Positions 1 to 6,926 of a DNA stretch of 24,065 nt are shown piece by piece. The notes under the pieces are model-generated. The model searched no databases and was not told where the DNA came from. It was given only the letters and a program-made list of their open reading frames with translations. The position numbers were made by a program, and so were the translations under genes. Where the stretch lies: positions 1-24,065 of the forward strand of contig CAZQEZ010000066.1 of assembly GCA_964592475.1 (NCBI GenBank). Reading direction: 5' to 3'. Origin of the DNA: CAZQEZ01 sp964592475 (GTDB lineage Bacteria > Bacteroidota > Bacteroidia > Cytophagales > Cyclobacteriaceae). Position 1 is the first letter of the stretch, and each line of letters starts with the position of its first letter.

Positions 1-577
1 AACTGCATACTTCATTAAATAAGCTGTAGTCGTTAGTCATTGTTATATATTTAGTTTATTTTTTACTTTGCTTAGAATAGACAAGATCATAATTAAAAAA
101 TGCCTGCCTGGTGGTAGCATCAATAGCCTTTGCCAAGAGGTAATGCTTCTATAACTGCTGAAATTGAAAATAGTCATAAATTTTTTAAAAAAAGCTTGTA
201 TATCGATTCAATAAAACTAATTTTAAATAACAGTAAGGTAGAAAGACGCAATTGAAATGGATCTTGTTGACGCTGATCTTAAAAATAACACCAGGTTAAA
301 TACTCGGGAAGTTCGATTTAAAATGAATATTGAAAAAGACTTAAATTAAATGTCTATTAATTATAATTGCTCAGAGGAGATTTTAAAGTTTCCTCAATAA
401 AAAAATCGGCAAGTTATAATAATAATAATACCCTGCCGGTTTTAAAGTATTGAGATTGATGGCACGACAGGCCTTTCGGTTCAAAAAAACTAAAAAGTGC
501 AAAAGTAAGGAATTATTAAATATGGGCAGAAGATAATCTGAACCAGGAAAATAAAAATCCTGCTTGTGAAAACATTC
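1..577. other. Gene-poor left flank
   Basis: No convincing gene is visible on either strand; all reading frames are short. A 30-codon plus-strand ORF at 257-349 has no homology I recognise and an in-frame stop shortly upstream. The one clear structure is the terminator-like hairpin at 402-443. The stretch is AT-rich and may hold decayed sequence. The left edge of the window may cut a gene, but nothing open reaches it convincingly. Confidence 0.5.
402..443. terminator. Terminator-like hairpin, copy 1 of a repeated element
   Basis: The arm aaaatcggca (402-411) faces tgccggtttt (434-443). Nine positions pair as Watson-Crick and one as a U-G wobble on the plus strand. The loop is an ATA-rich run. 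The minus-strand reading is followed by a run of T. The hairpin and its flank (about 385-443) closely resemble 1266-1318, so the two are copies of one small element. It could end a minus-strand transcript from the small genes at 578-1212. Confidence 0.5.
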
Positions 578-703
578 CTATAAATTAACTTTAATAACTC
601 TTTTTCCAACTTTTATCCATCCTTTTTTAGGAATTTCTTTTGGTCGTTCAGCGTAATGACCTGCGCTAACATCATGCTGTGTATTCCATTCTCCGCTTCT
701 CAT
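578..703 (-). CDS. Small hypothetical protein (41 aa)
   Basis: From ATG at 703 to TAG at 578 the product is 41 residues, polar and basic, with a motif ending GWIKVGKRVIKVNL. I do not recognise a family. The same frame stays open upstream to a TTG at 754, which would add 17 residues including a short hydrophobic run (AAIFIIIPLVEL), so the start is uncertain. An A-rich stretch precedes the ATG, as is common for Bacteroidota starts. The composition (Trp, His, Gly, Lys and a Pro-Lys-Lys turn) looks protein-like rather than random, but it is short and isolated. It could be the tail of a decayed gene. Confidence 0.35.
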   Translation of the reverse strand: MRSGEWNTQHDVSAGHYAERPKEIPKKGWIKVGKRVIKVNL

Positions 704-866
704 TTTTGTTTTTTTTAGTTCGACTAATGGAATAATAATAAATATAGCGGCCAATTGTTAAAATTCTTTGCATGATCTTCCGGTTATAAGGAAATTCAGC
801 TACAAAAGATTGATTTTATTGTACAACGGTAGAGAGAATATTTTCACTTTATCTAAAATGAAAAAA

Positions 867-884
867 GCCGACAGGGCCGACAGG
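867..884. repeat. Tandem 9-bp duplication
   Basis: The 9-mer gccgacagg occurs twice back to back, preceded by a run of six A. Together with the A-run it resembles the left arm of the hairpin elements at 402-443 and 1282-1318, and may be a degenerate relative. No function is evident. Confidence 0.4.
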
Positions 885-899
885 TATTTATAATTTATT

Positions 900-998
900 T
901 CAGTTTAAAAAAGCAAGAAGTGCAAAACCAGTATTTATTGTTGCCAGTATGAGTAAAAATTTGAATGAAGAAAAAACGAAATTTATCTTATTTGCCAA
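900..998 (-). CDS. Possible small membrane peptide (32 aa)
   Basis: A minus-strand frame opens with TTG at 998 and ends with TGA at 900, encoding 32 residues. The last 20 or so (FKFLLILATINTGFALLAFL) form a plausible single transmembrane helix. It overlaps the last 11 bases of the 74-residue gene upstream, an arrangement compatible with translational coupling. Equally, it could be the lost C-terminal anchor of that protein after a frameshift, because the upstream product ends in a Trp/Lys-rich segment (KPWWKKLFGK) of the kind often found next to membranes. The TTG start and short length keep confidence low. Confidence 0.28.
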   Translation of the reverse strand: MANKINFVFSSFKFLLILATINTGFALLAFLN

Positions 999-1212
999 AT
1001 AACTTTTTCCACCATGGCTTATCTTGTTGTAATTTATACATAGTCACTAATTCCCAAGAAGCTTTTGCTTCTAAATGAGCCGCCTTAGCAGTTTGTTCTG
1101 CAGCTCTTGCAGTTTGTTCTGCGGCTTTTGCCAGTTTTTGAGTCTCCAATGTCAACTGACGGATCTCTCTAATTTCTTCACTGATAGCCTCAAATAATTG
1201 ATCTTTGTCCAT
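988..1212 (-). CDS. Small coiled-coil protein (74 aa)
   Basis: The product is almost entirely helical in character: an acidic N-terminal part (residues 1-22), then an Ala/Gln/Lys-rich segment with a 7-residue repeat (AAEQTAR, AAEQTAK at about 30-45), and a basic Trp-containing end (KPWWKKLFGK). The 7-residue period is that of a coiled coil, so the protein probably oligomerises or binds another helical protein. There is no signal peptide. I cannot assign a family. It lies downstream of groEL on the same strand but beyond a terminator-like hairpin (1282-1318), so it is probably transcribed separately. A hydrophobic frame overlaps its 3' end (900-998). Confidence 0.65.
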   Translation of the reverse strand: MDKDQLFEAISEEIREIRQLTLETQKLAKAAEQTARAAEQTAKAAHLEAKASWELVTMYKLQQDKPWWKKLFGK

Positions 1213-1281
1213 TTTTGTAAACTCAGTTATTATTATATTTCTTCTTAAACGACCTCAAACATAATAAAGTTTCTGCAATAA

Positions 1282-1318
1282 AAAATCGGCAGGCTACTAT
1301 AAATAACCTGCCGGTTTT
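1282..1318. terminator. Terminator-like hairpin downstream of groEL, copy 2 of a repeated element
   Basis: The arm aaaatcggcagg (1282-1293) faces cctgccggtttt (1307-1318), giving 12 positions with one T/G wobble. On the minus strand the hairpin is followed by six T, which suits termination of the groES-groEL transcript; on the plus strand tttt follows. Flank and stem match the copy at 402-443. Confidence 0.6.
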
Positions 1319-1387
1319 CTTAATTTTTGAACGGATGGCCCCAAAAGTTGCTGAAGTTATCTGTTAATCCAAAACAATGCTCGCGCC

Positions 1388-1466
1388 AGCGTCCGATGGT
1401 AAACTAGCAAAACTCAGCACTAGTGCCGACGGATGCCGGAAACACTACACCGGCGGACGCCGGCGA
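1388..1466. repeat. GC-rich dyad element after groEL
   Basis: Within AT-rich surroundings, this stretch between the groEL stop and its terminator is GC-rich and full of inverted symmetry. There is a perfect 10-bp palindrome, gcactagtgc (1417-1426), and an imperfect pair of 15-base arms at 1425-1439 and 1450-1464 built on GCCG/CGGC. It looks like a mobile-type intergenic repeat inserted in the groEL 3' untranslated region. The motif gcggac recurs in the element near the right end of the window. Confidence 0.45.
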
Positions 1467-1493
1467 TAGCGTTTGTCAGCAGTCGTCCTTCGT

Positions 1494-3116
1494 CTAATAC
1501 ATATCATCCATGTGTGGAGCAGCCGGAACAGCTTTCTTTTCCGGGGCTTCTGACACCACGCAATCAGTTGTAATTAACATACTGGCAGCGCTGGCAGCAT
1601 TTTCTAAAGCCACCCTTGTCACTTTAGTTGGATCAATTACTCCGGCAGCAATGAGGTTTTCATACTTGTTGGCGCCAGCATTGTAACCAAAATCATCCTG
1701 TCCATCTATCACTTTTTGAATTACCACTGAAGGTTCTACTCCAGCATTGAAAGCTATTTGACGTAAAGGCGCTGCTAATGCTCTTCGCACGATATCTACC
1801 CCGGTTTTCTGGTCTTCATTGGCAGTTTGCACATCATCCAGAGACTTGAGGGTACGCACGTAAGCCACGCCACCGCCAGCCACTATACCTTCTTCAATAG
1901 CAGCACGAGTAGCAGCCAGGGCATCTTCTACCCTGTCCTTTTTCTCTTTCATCTCCACTTCAGAAGCTGCACCTACATGCAGTACTGCCACACCACCGGA
2001 TAGTTTGGCCAGCCTTTCCTGCAGTTTTTCTTTGTCGTAATCAGAAGTAGTGTTTTCAATTTGAGATTTGATTTGATTTACTCTGCCTTTAATTTGTTCT
2101 TTCTCACCGGCTCCATTTACCACAGTGGTATTGTCTTTATCAATGCTGATTTTATCGGCTTTGCCAAGCATATCCAGCGTTGCATTTTCAAGTTTAAAGC
2201 CTCTCTCTTCGGATATTACAGTGCCACCGGTTAAGATAGCAATGTCTTCCAGCATGGCTTTTCTGCGGTCGCCAAATCCGGGAGCTTTCACGGCTGCCAC
2301 ACGCAAGGAACCTCTTAGCTTGTTCACAACTAATGTTGCCAATGCCTCACCATCTATATCTTCGGCAATGATCAGCAACGGTTTATTTGTTTGCGCGGCT
2401 TTTTCCAGGATAGGCAGTAAATCCTTCATCGTACTGATTTTTTTATCGTAGATCAGGATGAAAGGATTTTCTAATTCAGAAACCATTTTTTGAGTATCGG
2501 TTACGAAGTATGGTGATAAATAACCACGATCAAACTGCATACCTTCTACCAGCTCAACCAAGGTGTCTGTGCCTTTGGCTTCTTCAATGGTTACCACGCC
2601 GTCTTTACCTACTTTTTCCATGGCTTCGGCTATTAGCTGACCAATAGTATCGTCACTGTTGGCCGAAATAGTAGCTATCTGCTTAATTTTAGCAAAATCA
2701 TTACCAACAGTTTGCGATTGAGCATTCAGTCCTTCTACTACTTTAATCACGGCTTTGTCCAGTCCACGCTTCAGGTCCATAGCATTAGCACCGGCTGCCA
2801 GGTTTTTTAAACCGGCATTGAAAATAGCCTGTGCCAACACGGTAGCAGTAGTAGTTCCATCACCTGCTACTTTGGCAGTTTTGCTGGCTACTTCTTTTAC
2901 CATTTGGGCACCCATATTAGCTACAGGGTCTTTCAGCTCAATTTCTTTAGCCACAGTTACACCATCTTTCGTTATGCGAGGTGCGCCATAGCTTTTACCT
3001 AAAATTACATTTCTGCCTTTCGGGCCCAGCGTTACCTTAACAGCATTGGCCAATTGATCCACGCCACTTTTCAGAGCGTTTCTTGATTCGATATTGAAAA
3101 TAATATTTTTTGCCAT
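1494..3116 (-). CDS. groEL: Chaperonin GroEL (60 kDa)
   Basis: This is the large chaperonin subunit, which forms the double heptameric ring that encloses and refolds client proteins with ATP and the GroES lid in the cytoplasm. The 540-residue product has the expected length and family sequence throughout: an N-terminal LGPKGRNV segment (about 30-37), the ATP-binding GDGTTT (85-90), and the C-terminal equatorial stretch with EVEMKEKKDRVEDAL and VAGGGVA. The C-terminus ends in PHMDDMY and lacks the Gly-Gly-Met repeats of proteobacterial GroEL. The ATG at 3116 gives the canonical MAKNI start. It follows groES by 22 bp on the same strand, the usual operon order. A GC-rich dyad element and a hairpin terminator lie downstream. 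Confidence 0.98.
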   Translation of the reverse strand: MAKNIIFNIESRNALKSGVDQLANAVKVTLGPKGRNVILGKSYGAPRITKDGVTVAKEIELKDPVANMGAQMVKEVASKTAKVAGDGTTTATVLAQAIFNAGLKNLAAGANAMDLKRGLDKAVIKVVEGLNAQSQTVGNDFAKIKQIATISANSDDTIGQLIAEAMEKVGKDGVVTIEEAKGTDTLVELVEGMQFDRGYLSPYFVTDTQKMVSELENPFILIYDKKISTMKDLLPILEKAAQTNKPLLIIAEDIDGEALATLVVNKLRGSLRVAAVKAPGFGDRRKAMLEDIAILTGGTVISEERGFKLENATLDMLGKADKISIDKDNTTVVNGAGEKEQIKGRVNQIKSQIENTTSDYDKEKLQERLAKLSGGVAVLHVGAASEVEMKEKKDRVEDALAATRAAIEEGIVAGGGVAYVRTLKSLDDVQTANEDQKTGVDIVRRALAAPLRQIAFNAGVEPSVVIQKVIDGQDDFGYNAGANKYENLIAAGVIDPTKVTRVALENAASAASMLITTDCVVSEAPEKKAVPAAPHMDDMY

Positions 3117-3138
3117 AATTTTTACAAATATTTAGAGG

Positions 3139-3417
3139 TTAAACGATTGCAAAAATGTCTGATTCGCGCATGATGAGGTATTCTTTACCATCAACAGTAA
3201 CTTCGGTACCAGCATATTTGCCATAAAGCACATTATCACCAGTTTTCACTGTCATAGGTTCGTCTTTGCTGCCTTTACCAGTAGCTATTACGGTACCTCT
3301 TTGCGGTTTTTCTTTAGCGGTATCGGGAATGATGATACCGGAAGCCGTCTTCTCTTCGGCTGCTGCAGGTGCTACCAGCACTCTGTCGGCCAGGGGTTGT
3401 AATTTTATTTCTTCCAT
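3139..3417 (-). CDS. groES: Co-chaperonin GroES (10 kDa)
   Basis: This is the heptameric lid of the GroEL chamber. At 92 residues it is normal for the family. It shows LADRVLV near the N-terminus, the flexible mobile loop that contacts GroEL (EEKTASGIIIPDTAKEK, about residues 21-37), and the downstream segments GDNVLYGKYAGTEV and YLIMRESDIFAIV. It is the first gene of the groES-groEL pair on the minus strand. No CIRCE inverted repeat is visible upstream, so HrcA control in its classical form is not supported. A TTGGCA/TATAAT-like pair and a separate hairpin lie in the upstream region. Confidence 0.97.
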   Translation of the reverse strand: MEEIKLQPLADRVLVAPAAAEEKTASGIIIPDTAKEKPQRGTVIATGKGSKDEPMTVKTGDNVLYGKYAGTEVTVDGKEYLIMRESDIFAIV

Positions 3418-3443
3418 AAGATTTTTGATGATTAATATCTGTT

Positions 3444-3474
3444 ATTATAAGTTGCCTATCGAATTAAGTGCCAA
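3444..3474 (-). promoter_or_regulatory. Possible groES promoter (TTGGCA-N19-TATAAT)
   Basis: Read on the minus strand, TTGGCA at 3474-3469 and TATAAT at 3449-3444 are separated by 19 bases and lie 27 bp or more upstream of the groES ATG (3417). This resembles a general sigma-70 promoter more than the Bacteroidota housekeeping pattern. The spacing is 2 bp longer than the optimum, and AT-rich DNA yields TATAAT by chance, so this is a weak call. Confidence 0.3.
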
Positions 3475-3483
3475 TTAATTTTG

Positions 3484-3506
3484 GCCTTTATTTAAGCCAT
3501 AAAGGC
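3484..3506. repeat. 8-bp inverted repeat upstream of groES
   Basis: The arms gcctttat (3484-3491) and ataaaggc (3499-3506) are perfect complements around a 7-base spacer. The repeat lies about 67 bp upstream of the groES start. It could be an operator for stress control or a chance hairpin. It does not match CIRCE (TTAGCACTC-N9-GAGTGCTAA). Confidence 0.35.
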
Positions 3507-3816
3507 AGGTTTTTACTGACAAAAGAGGCTAAGTATTGATTTATGCAAATTACATCTTCCCGGAAAAGATAGTGACATTTTGGCTGGAGAAAGGAATTTT
3601 TGGCATTGTTATCCGGAAGATTACCTATTGCTGGTATGTGAGACACATACCGGGGAAATGAAACAAAGACCAGGAAAAACAGAACAATGGAAAGATGGCT
3701 GGATCGCATAGAACCTGTCTACTTAAGGAACTGCAAATGTTTTTATCAAATTTGCATTCAATTATTATCAGCTTTTTCTCTTTATTTGCATTTTCGTAAA
3801 CAAGAAAACAATTTAA

Positions 3817-4533
3817 ATGGAAATTATTCCCGCCATTGATATCATTGATGGAAAATGTGTGCGGCTTAGCCAGGGCGATTATACTCAAAAGAAAGAATAC
3901 AGTGCACAGCCCCTTGAAATTGCCAAAGCCTACGAAGATGCAGGCATTCGCAGGTTGCACCTGGTAGATCTGGACGGTGCCAAACAGAAAAATGTGGTAA
4001 ACCTGGCAGTGCTGGAAAAAATAGCCACAGGCACCAATCTCCACATCGATTTTGGTGGTGGTGTACAATCCAATGAAGACATTGAGCGAGTATATAATTC
4101 AGGAGCCCGACAGGTAACTGCCGGCAGCATTGCTGTGAAAAACCCTGAGCTGGTGCAGCAATGGCTGCAAAATTATGGCAGCGAAAAAATTATCCTGGGA
4201 GCTGATGTCAAAGGTGAAAAAATCGCCATCAGTGGTTGGGCCGAGGAAAGTGATCATGATTTGATACCATTTTTGCTAAATTACCGGCAAAAAGGATTTC
4301 AATACGTCATTTGTACAGATGTGAGCAAGGACGGCATGTTGCAAGGACCTGCTTTTAATCTGTATGAAAAAATTCAAAACGCTTTGCCTGAAATGAAGGT
4401 TATTGCCAGTGGAGGTGTAAGCCAATTGTCCGATTTGCACAAATTGCAAATTGCCAATGTGTATGGCGTGATTATCGGCAAGGCCATTTATGAAGGAAAA
4501 ATTGAACTAACGGATTTACAAGAATTTTTATAA
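3817..4533 (+). CDS. hisA: ProFAR isomerase HisA
   Basis: This is 1-(5-phosphoribosyl)-5-[(5-phosphoribosylamino)methylideneamino]imidazole-4-carboxamide isomerase, the fourth step of histidine synthesis, an Amadori rearrangement on a TIM barrel. The product is 238 residues with catalytic Asp8 in IPAIDI, the second catalytic acid Asp130 (LGAD), and both phosphate-binding halves: IDFGGGVQ at about 77-84 and IASGGVS near the C-terminal side. The TDVSKDG loop at 168-174 is also present. hisF follows after 3 bp. The other his genes are not in the window, although HisA and HisF act in consecutive steps, so the pair looks detached from the rest of the pathway. Confidence 0.96.
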   Translation: MEIIPAIDIIDGKCVRLSQGDYTQKKEYSAQPLEIAKAYEDAGIRRLHLVDLDGAKQKNVVNLAVLEKIATGTNLHIDFGGGVQSNEDIERVYNSGARQVTAGSIAVKNPELVQQWLQNYGSEKIILGADVKGEKIAISGWAEESDHDLIPFLLNYRQKGFQYVICTDVSKDGMLQGPAFNLYEKIQNALPEMKVIASGGVSQLSDLHKLQIANVYGVIIGKAIYEGKIELTDLQEFL

Positions 4534-4536
4534 TCG

Positions 4537-5298
4537 ATGCTGACCAAAAGAATAATTCCCTGCCTGGATGTAATAGAAGGCAGAACTGTGAAAGGTGTAA
4601 ACTTTGTAGAATTGCGTGACGCGGGTGACCCAGTAGAACTGGGAAAGATATATGCTGAACAAGGAGCTGATGAGCTGGTATTTCTGGACATAACAGCCAC
4701 CGTTGAAAAGCGCAAGACCCTGGTAGATCTGGTTAGTCGTGTGGCTGCCAATATCAATATTCCCTTTACCGTGGGTGGCGGCATTTCTTCCATCGAAGAT
4801 GTAAGCGCATGTCTCAATGCCGGTGCCGATAAAATCTCCATCAACTCTTCAGCTGTTTACAAACCTTCATTAGTTGATGAGCTGGCTAACGAATTTGGAA
4901 GTCAATGCGTGGTAGTAGCAATCGATAGCCGGTTAATTGGAAATAAAAACACCGTGCATACTCATGGCGGCCGTACTCCCACGGAAAAAGAGACCCTGGC
5001 ATGGGCCAAAGAAGTACAGGAACGAGGTGCAGGGGAAATCTTGCTCACTTCCATGGATCACGATGGCACCAAAGCCGGGTTTGCCAACGAATTAACGGCT
5101 CTTCTCAGCAGTGAACTAACGATCCCAATCATTGCCTCCGGTGGTGCCGGCACAAAGGAGCATTTCATTGATGCTTTTACAGAAGGCAAAGCGGATGCTG
5201 CCCTGGCAGCAAGTATTTTTCATTACAAAGAAATTCCTATTCCGGAGTTAAAACTATTTTTGCAATCTGAAGGAATTAAAATGAGAATAATTGCTTAG
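4537..5298 (+). CDS. hisF: Imidazole glycerol phosphate synthase cyclase subunit HisF
   Basis: HisF uses ammonia delivered by the glutaminase HisH to convert PRFAR to imidazole glycerol phosphate and AICAR, linking histidine and purine synthesis. The 253-residue TIM barrel has the two catalytic aspartates at the canonical positions, Asp11 (IIPCLD) and Asp130 (VVVAID). The phosphate-binding segments VGGGIS (79-84) and IIASGGAG, and the MDHDGTKAGF loop, are intact. It sits 3 bp after hisA and is surely co-transcribed with it. No hisH is present nearby, so the partner must be encoded elsewhere. A possible hairpin terminator follows at 5347-5411. Confidence 0.97.
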   Translation: MLTKRIIPCLDVIEGRTVKGVNFVELRDAGDPVELGKIYAEQGADELVFLDITATVEKRKTLVDLVSRVAANINIPFTVGGGISSIEDVSACLNAGADKISINSSAVYKPSLVDELANEFGSQCVVVAIDSRLIGNKNTVHTHGGRTPTEKETLAWAKEVQERGAGEILLTSMDHDGTKAGFANELTALLSSELTIPIIASGGAGTKEHFIDAFTEGKADAALAASIFHYKEIPIPELKLFLQSEGIKMRIIA

Positions 5299-5346
5299 TT
5301 TAGCATACCAAATGCTACTCAGCTTCAAAAATTGCAATTTAGAATT

Positions 5347-5411
5347 AAAATGCCGGAATTATCATTCTTCAAAAGCTTCAATTATAATTATAGATGTTTA
5401 TCCGGTATTTT
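5347..5411 (+). terminator. Possible hisF terminator (long loop)
   Basis: The arm aaaatgccgga (5347-5357) faces tccggtatttt (5401-5411), 11 pairs with one wobble, followed by further T residues on the plus strand. The 43-base loop is long for an intrinsic terminator. The right arm overlaps the last codons of the minus-strand ORF at 5398-5637. Confidence 0.35.
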
Positions 5412-5637
5412 TCATATATTCACCAAACTTACCTTCCAAGCGCAATTGTTGAATAAATTCTGTGATTGATTTCAAAGCTTCTAAAAATGGTATTTTTCCA
5501 CCATTAAAATCAATGAATTCAACGCATTTTTGAGATATAAGTTGATGATGTTGAGATAGTGGTAATTGTAAAAAACTATGTATGTAAAGGAAGTAATTCA
5601 TGATCTGTTCCTGACTTACGAATAACCACATTTGCAA
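5398..5637 (-). CDS. Hypothetical protein (up to 79 aa) downstream of broken amt
   Basis: A minus-strand frame gives a 79-residue product from a TTG start, or about 77 from an ATG two codons later. It is mildly hydrophobic at the N-terminus, then helical, with a central segment (QKCVEFIDFNGGKIPFLEALKSI split around a Gly-Gly turn) and a charged end. I do not recognise it. It begins about 33 bp after the amt stop, so it may be the second gene of an amt transcript, but it is not the GlnB/GlnK regulator often found there. A second frame, opening with ATG-TCG just after the amt stop, runs 28 codons over the same DNA. Start and reality are uncertain. Confidence 0.4.
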   Translation of the reverse strand: MQMWLFVSQEQIMNYFLYIHSFLQLPLSQHHQLISQKCVEFIDFNGGKIPFLEALKSITEFIQQLRLEGKFGEYMKNTG

Positions 5638-5670
5638 TAGTAATTTTTCCTGTTTGCGACATCTTATTTA

Positions 5671-6755
5671 TTATTTTGTTTTATCGATAAGATCATTATC
5701 TTCAATATCTTTTTTATCTTCTTCAACCTGAGCTTCCATAGATGCTAATAATGAAGCCAACTCGGCTTCATCTATATCCTCTTCTTCTTGTTTAACTTGT
5801 GGATAAAGAAGAATACCTTCTCGTTCTTCTTTAGGCGATACTCTTAAACCGGTAATACTTTTCAATGATTTAAAAATAACATATCCCATTGAAAATGCCC
5901 ATCCAAAACAAATGACAACACCTAGCATTTGTATAGCTAATTGACTGAAAATGGCAGTGAATCCCTGATTAAAAATATTAGGAGCAATCACAACTAATAA
6001 AGTTCCTGTCACTCCACCAAATCCATGAATCGGGATCGCCCCTACTGCATCATCGATTTTATGTTTAAGAAGAAATTCAAAGCCAATATTATGAACAATA
6101 CCGGCAATGATGCCTATAACAACCGATGTGAACGGTGATTGAATATGGGCAGAAGCTGTAATAGCCACTAATCCCGCCAGGGAACCCCCTATTAATTTTT
6201 CATATATTGATTTTTTATTTTGAAAGAAATAGGAATAGAAATATGCCGTCATTCCGGCTGCAGCTCCCGCAATGTTGGTATTCAAAATAATTATTCCTAC
6301 CTTTTCAGAAAAAGAATATGTACTACCACCATTAAATCCCCACCAGCCAAACCACAATATAAACAAACCCAATACTGCATAGGCAATGCTGTAGGGTTTC
6401 ATATCCTTCGGGTTTCCGTTTTCGTCAAATCTTCCAATCCGAGAACCCAATAATATTAATCCAGCCAACGACACCCAAGCACCTAAAGAATGGACCACCG
6501 TAGACCCTGCAAAATCTATGAAACCTATTGATTGGAGCCAGCCTAAATTATCTTTTACAATCCCACTTCCAAACTTTTAAAACCTGCCTGCATTAAAAAT
6601 ACCAATGCTGCAGCCATTAAAACCCACAATGAATCAATGTGTGATTTGGAAACCGAAATGACATTTTCATTTGCCTGATCTGCTTGTGCAGAGATAGTTA
6701 TGAAAGCAAAAACAAGAAAAAATGGAACCGATTTCACTAGTTTTTTATTTGGCAT
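5671..6755 (-). pseudogene. amt: Broken ammonium transporter gene (amt)
   Basis: The 5' part (6755-6555) encodes a signal peptide ending near ISAQA and the first membrane helix (SLWVLMAAALVFLMQAGFKS), stopping at VGL with an in-frame TAA. The 3' part (ending 5671) resumes in another frame with GWLQSIGFIDFAGSTVVHSLG, the fifth-helix region carrying the first pore histidine. It continues through the second conserved histidine (AIPIHGFGG) to a long acidic cytoplasmic tail. In intact Amt proteins about 100 residues, roughly helices 2-4, lie between these parts; here almost nothing separates them. So about 290 bp is missing and the frame is shifted. Otherwise the sequence is well preserved, which suggests a recent deletion or an assembly error. 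The 3' part alone has no convincing start. Confidence 0.85.
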
Positions 6756-6926
6756 AATTCTTATTCTTTAAAATAAAATGATAAAATATAAGTTTTATGC
6801 AAGAAAAAACAAAAATAATCAAATAAAATATTGCATTTATAGATTTACATTGCGTACATAATAAAATTGGAATATTGAGAAAAACCGAATAAATGGCAGG
6901 AAACTATAGGCTATCTTTATAAGTAA

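Larger units (their letters stand above)
3418..3816. other. Divergent intergenic region groES / hisA
   Basis: This 399-bp stretch should carry the promoters for groES (minus) and hisA (plus). On the minus strand, TTGGCA (3474-3469) is followed after 19 bases by TATAAT (3449-3444), unusual for Bacteroidota. A perfect 8-bp inverted repeat, gcctttat/ataaaggc, lies at 3484-3491 and 3499-3506. Minus-strand frames across 3488-4068 look spurious. I see no clear TAnnTTTG promoter for hisA. Confidence 0.5.

Noticed and set aside
257..349. 30-codon plus-strand ORF (MDLVDADL...)
   Set aside because: Too short, has a stop just upstream in frame, no recognised family and no convincing ribosome-binding context.
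452..500. tRNA-like T-loop string ggttcaaa
   Set aside because: No acceptor stem, D-arm or anticodon arm can be built around it.
3418..3490. CIRCE element or sigma-54 promoter before groES
   Set aside because: No TTAGCACTC/GAGTGCTAA pair. TGGCAC occurs but the -12 GC is missing at the required spacing.
3488..4068. Minus-strand open frames upstream of and across the hisA start
   Set aside because: Their residues look random (many Phe, Cys and Tyr runs), no family is recognisable, and one overlaps the clearly coding hisA.
6810..6817. TATTTTTG (minus strand) as amt promoter
   Set aside because: Fits TAnnTTTG but has no upstream TTTG at 17-23 bases, and poly-T sequence makes chance matches likely.
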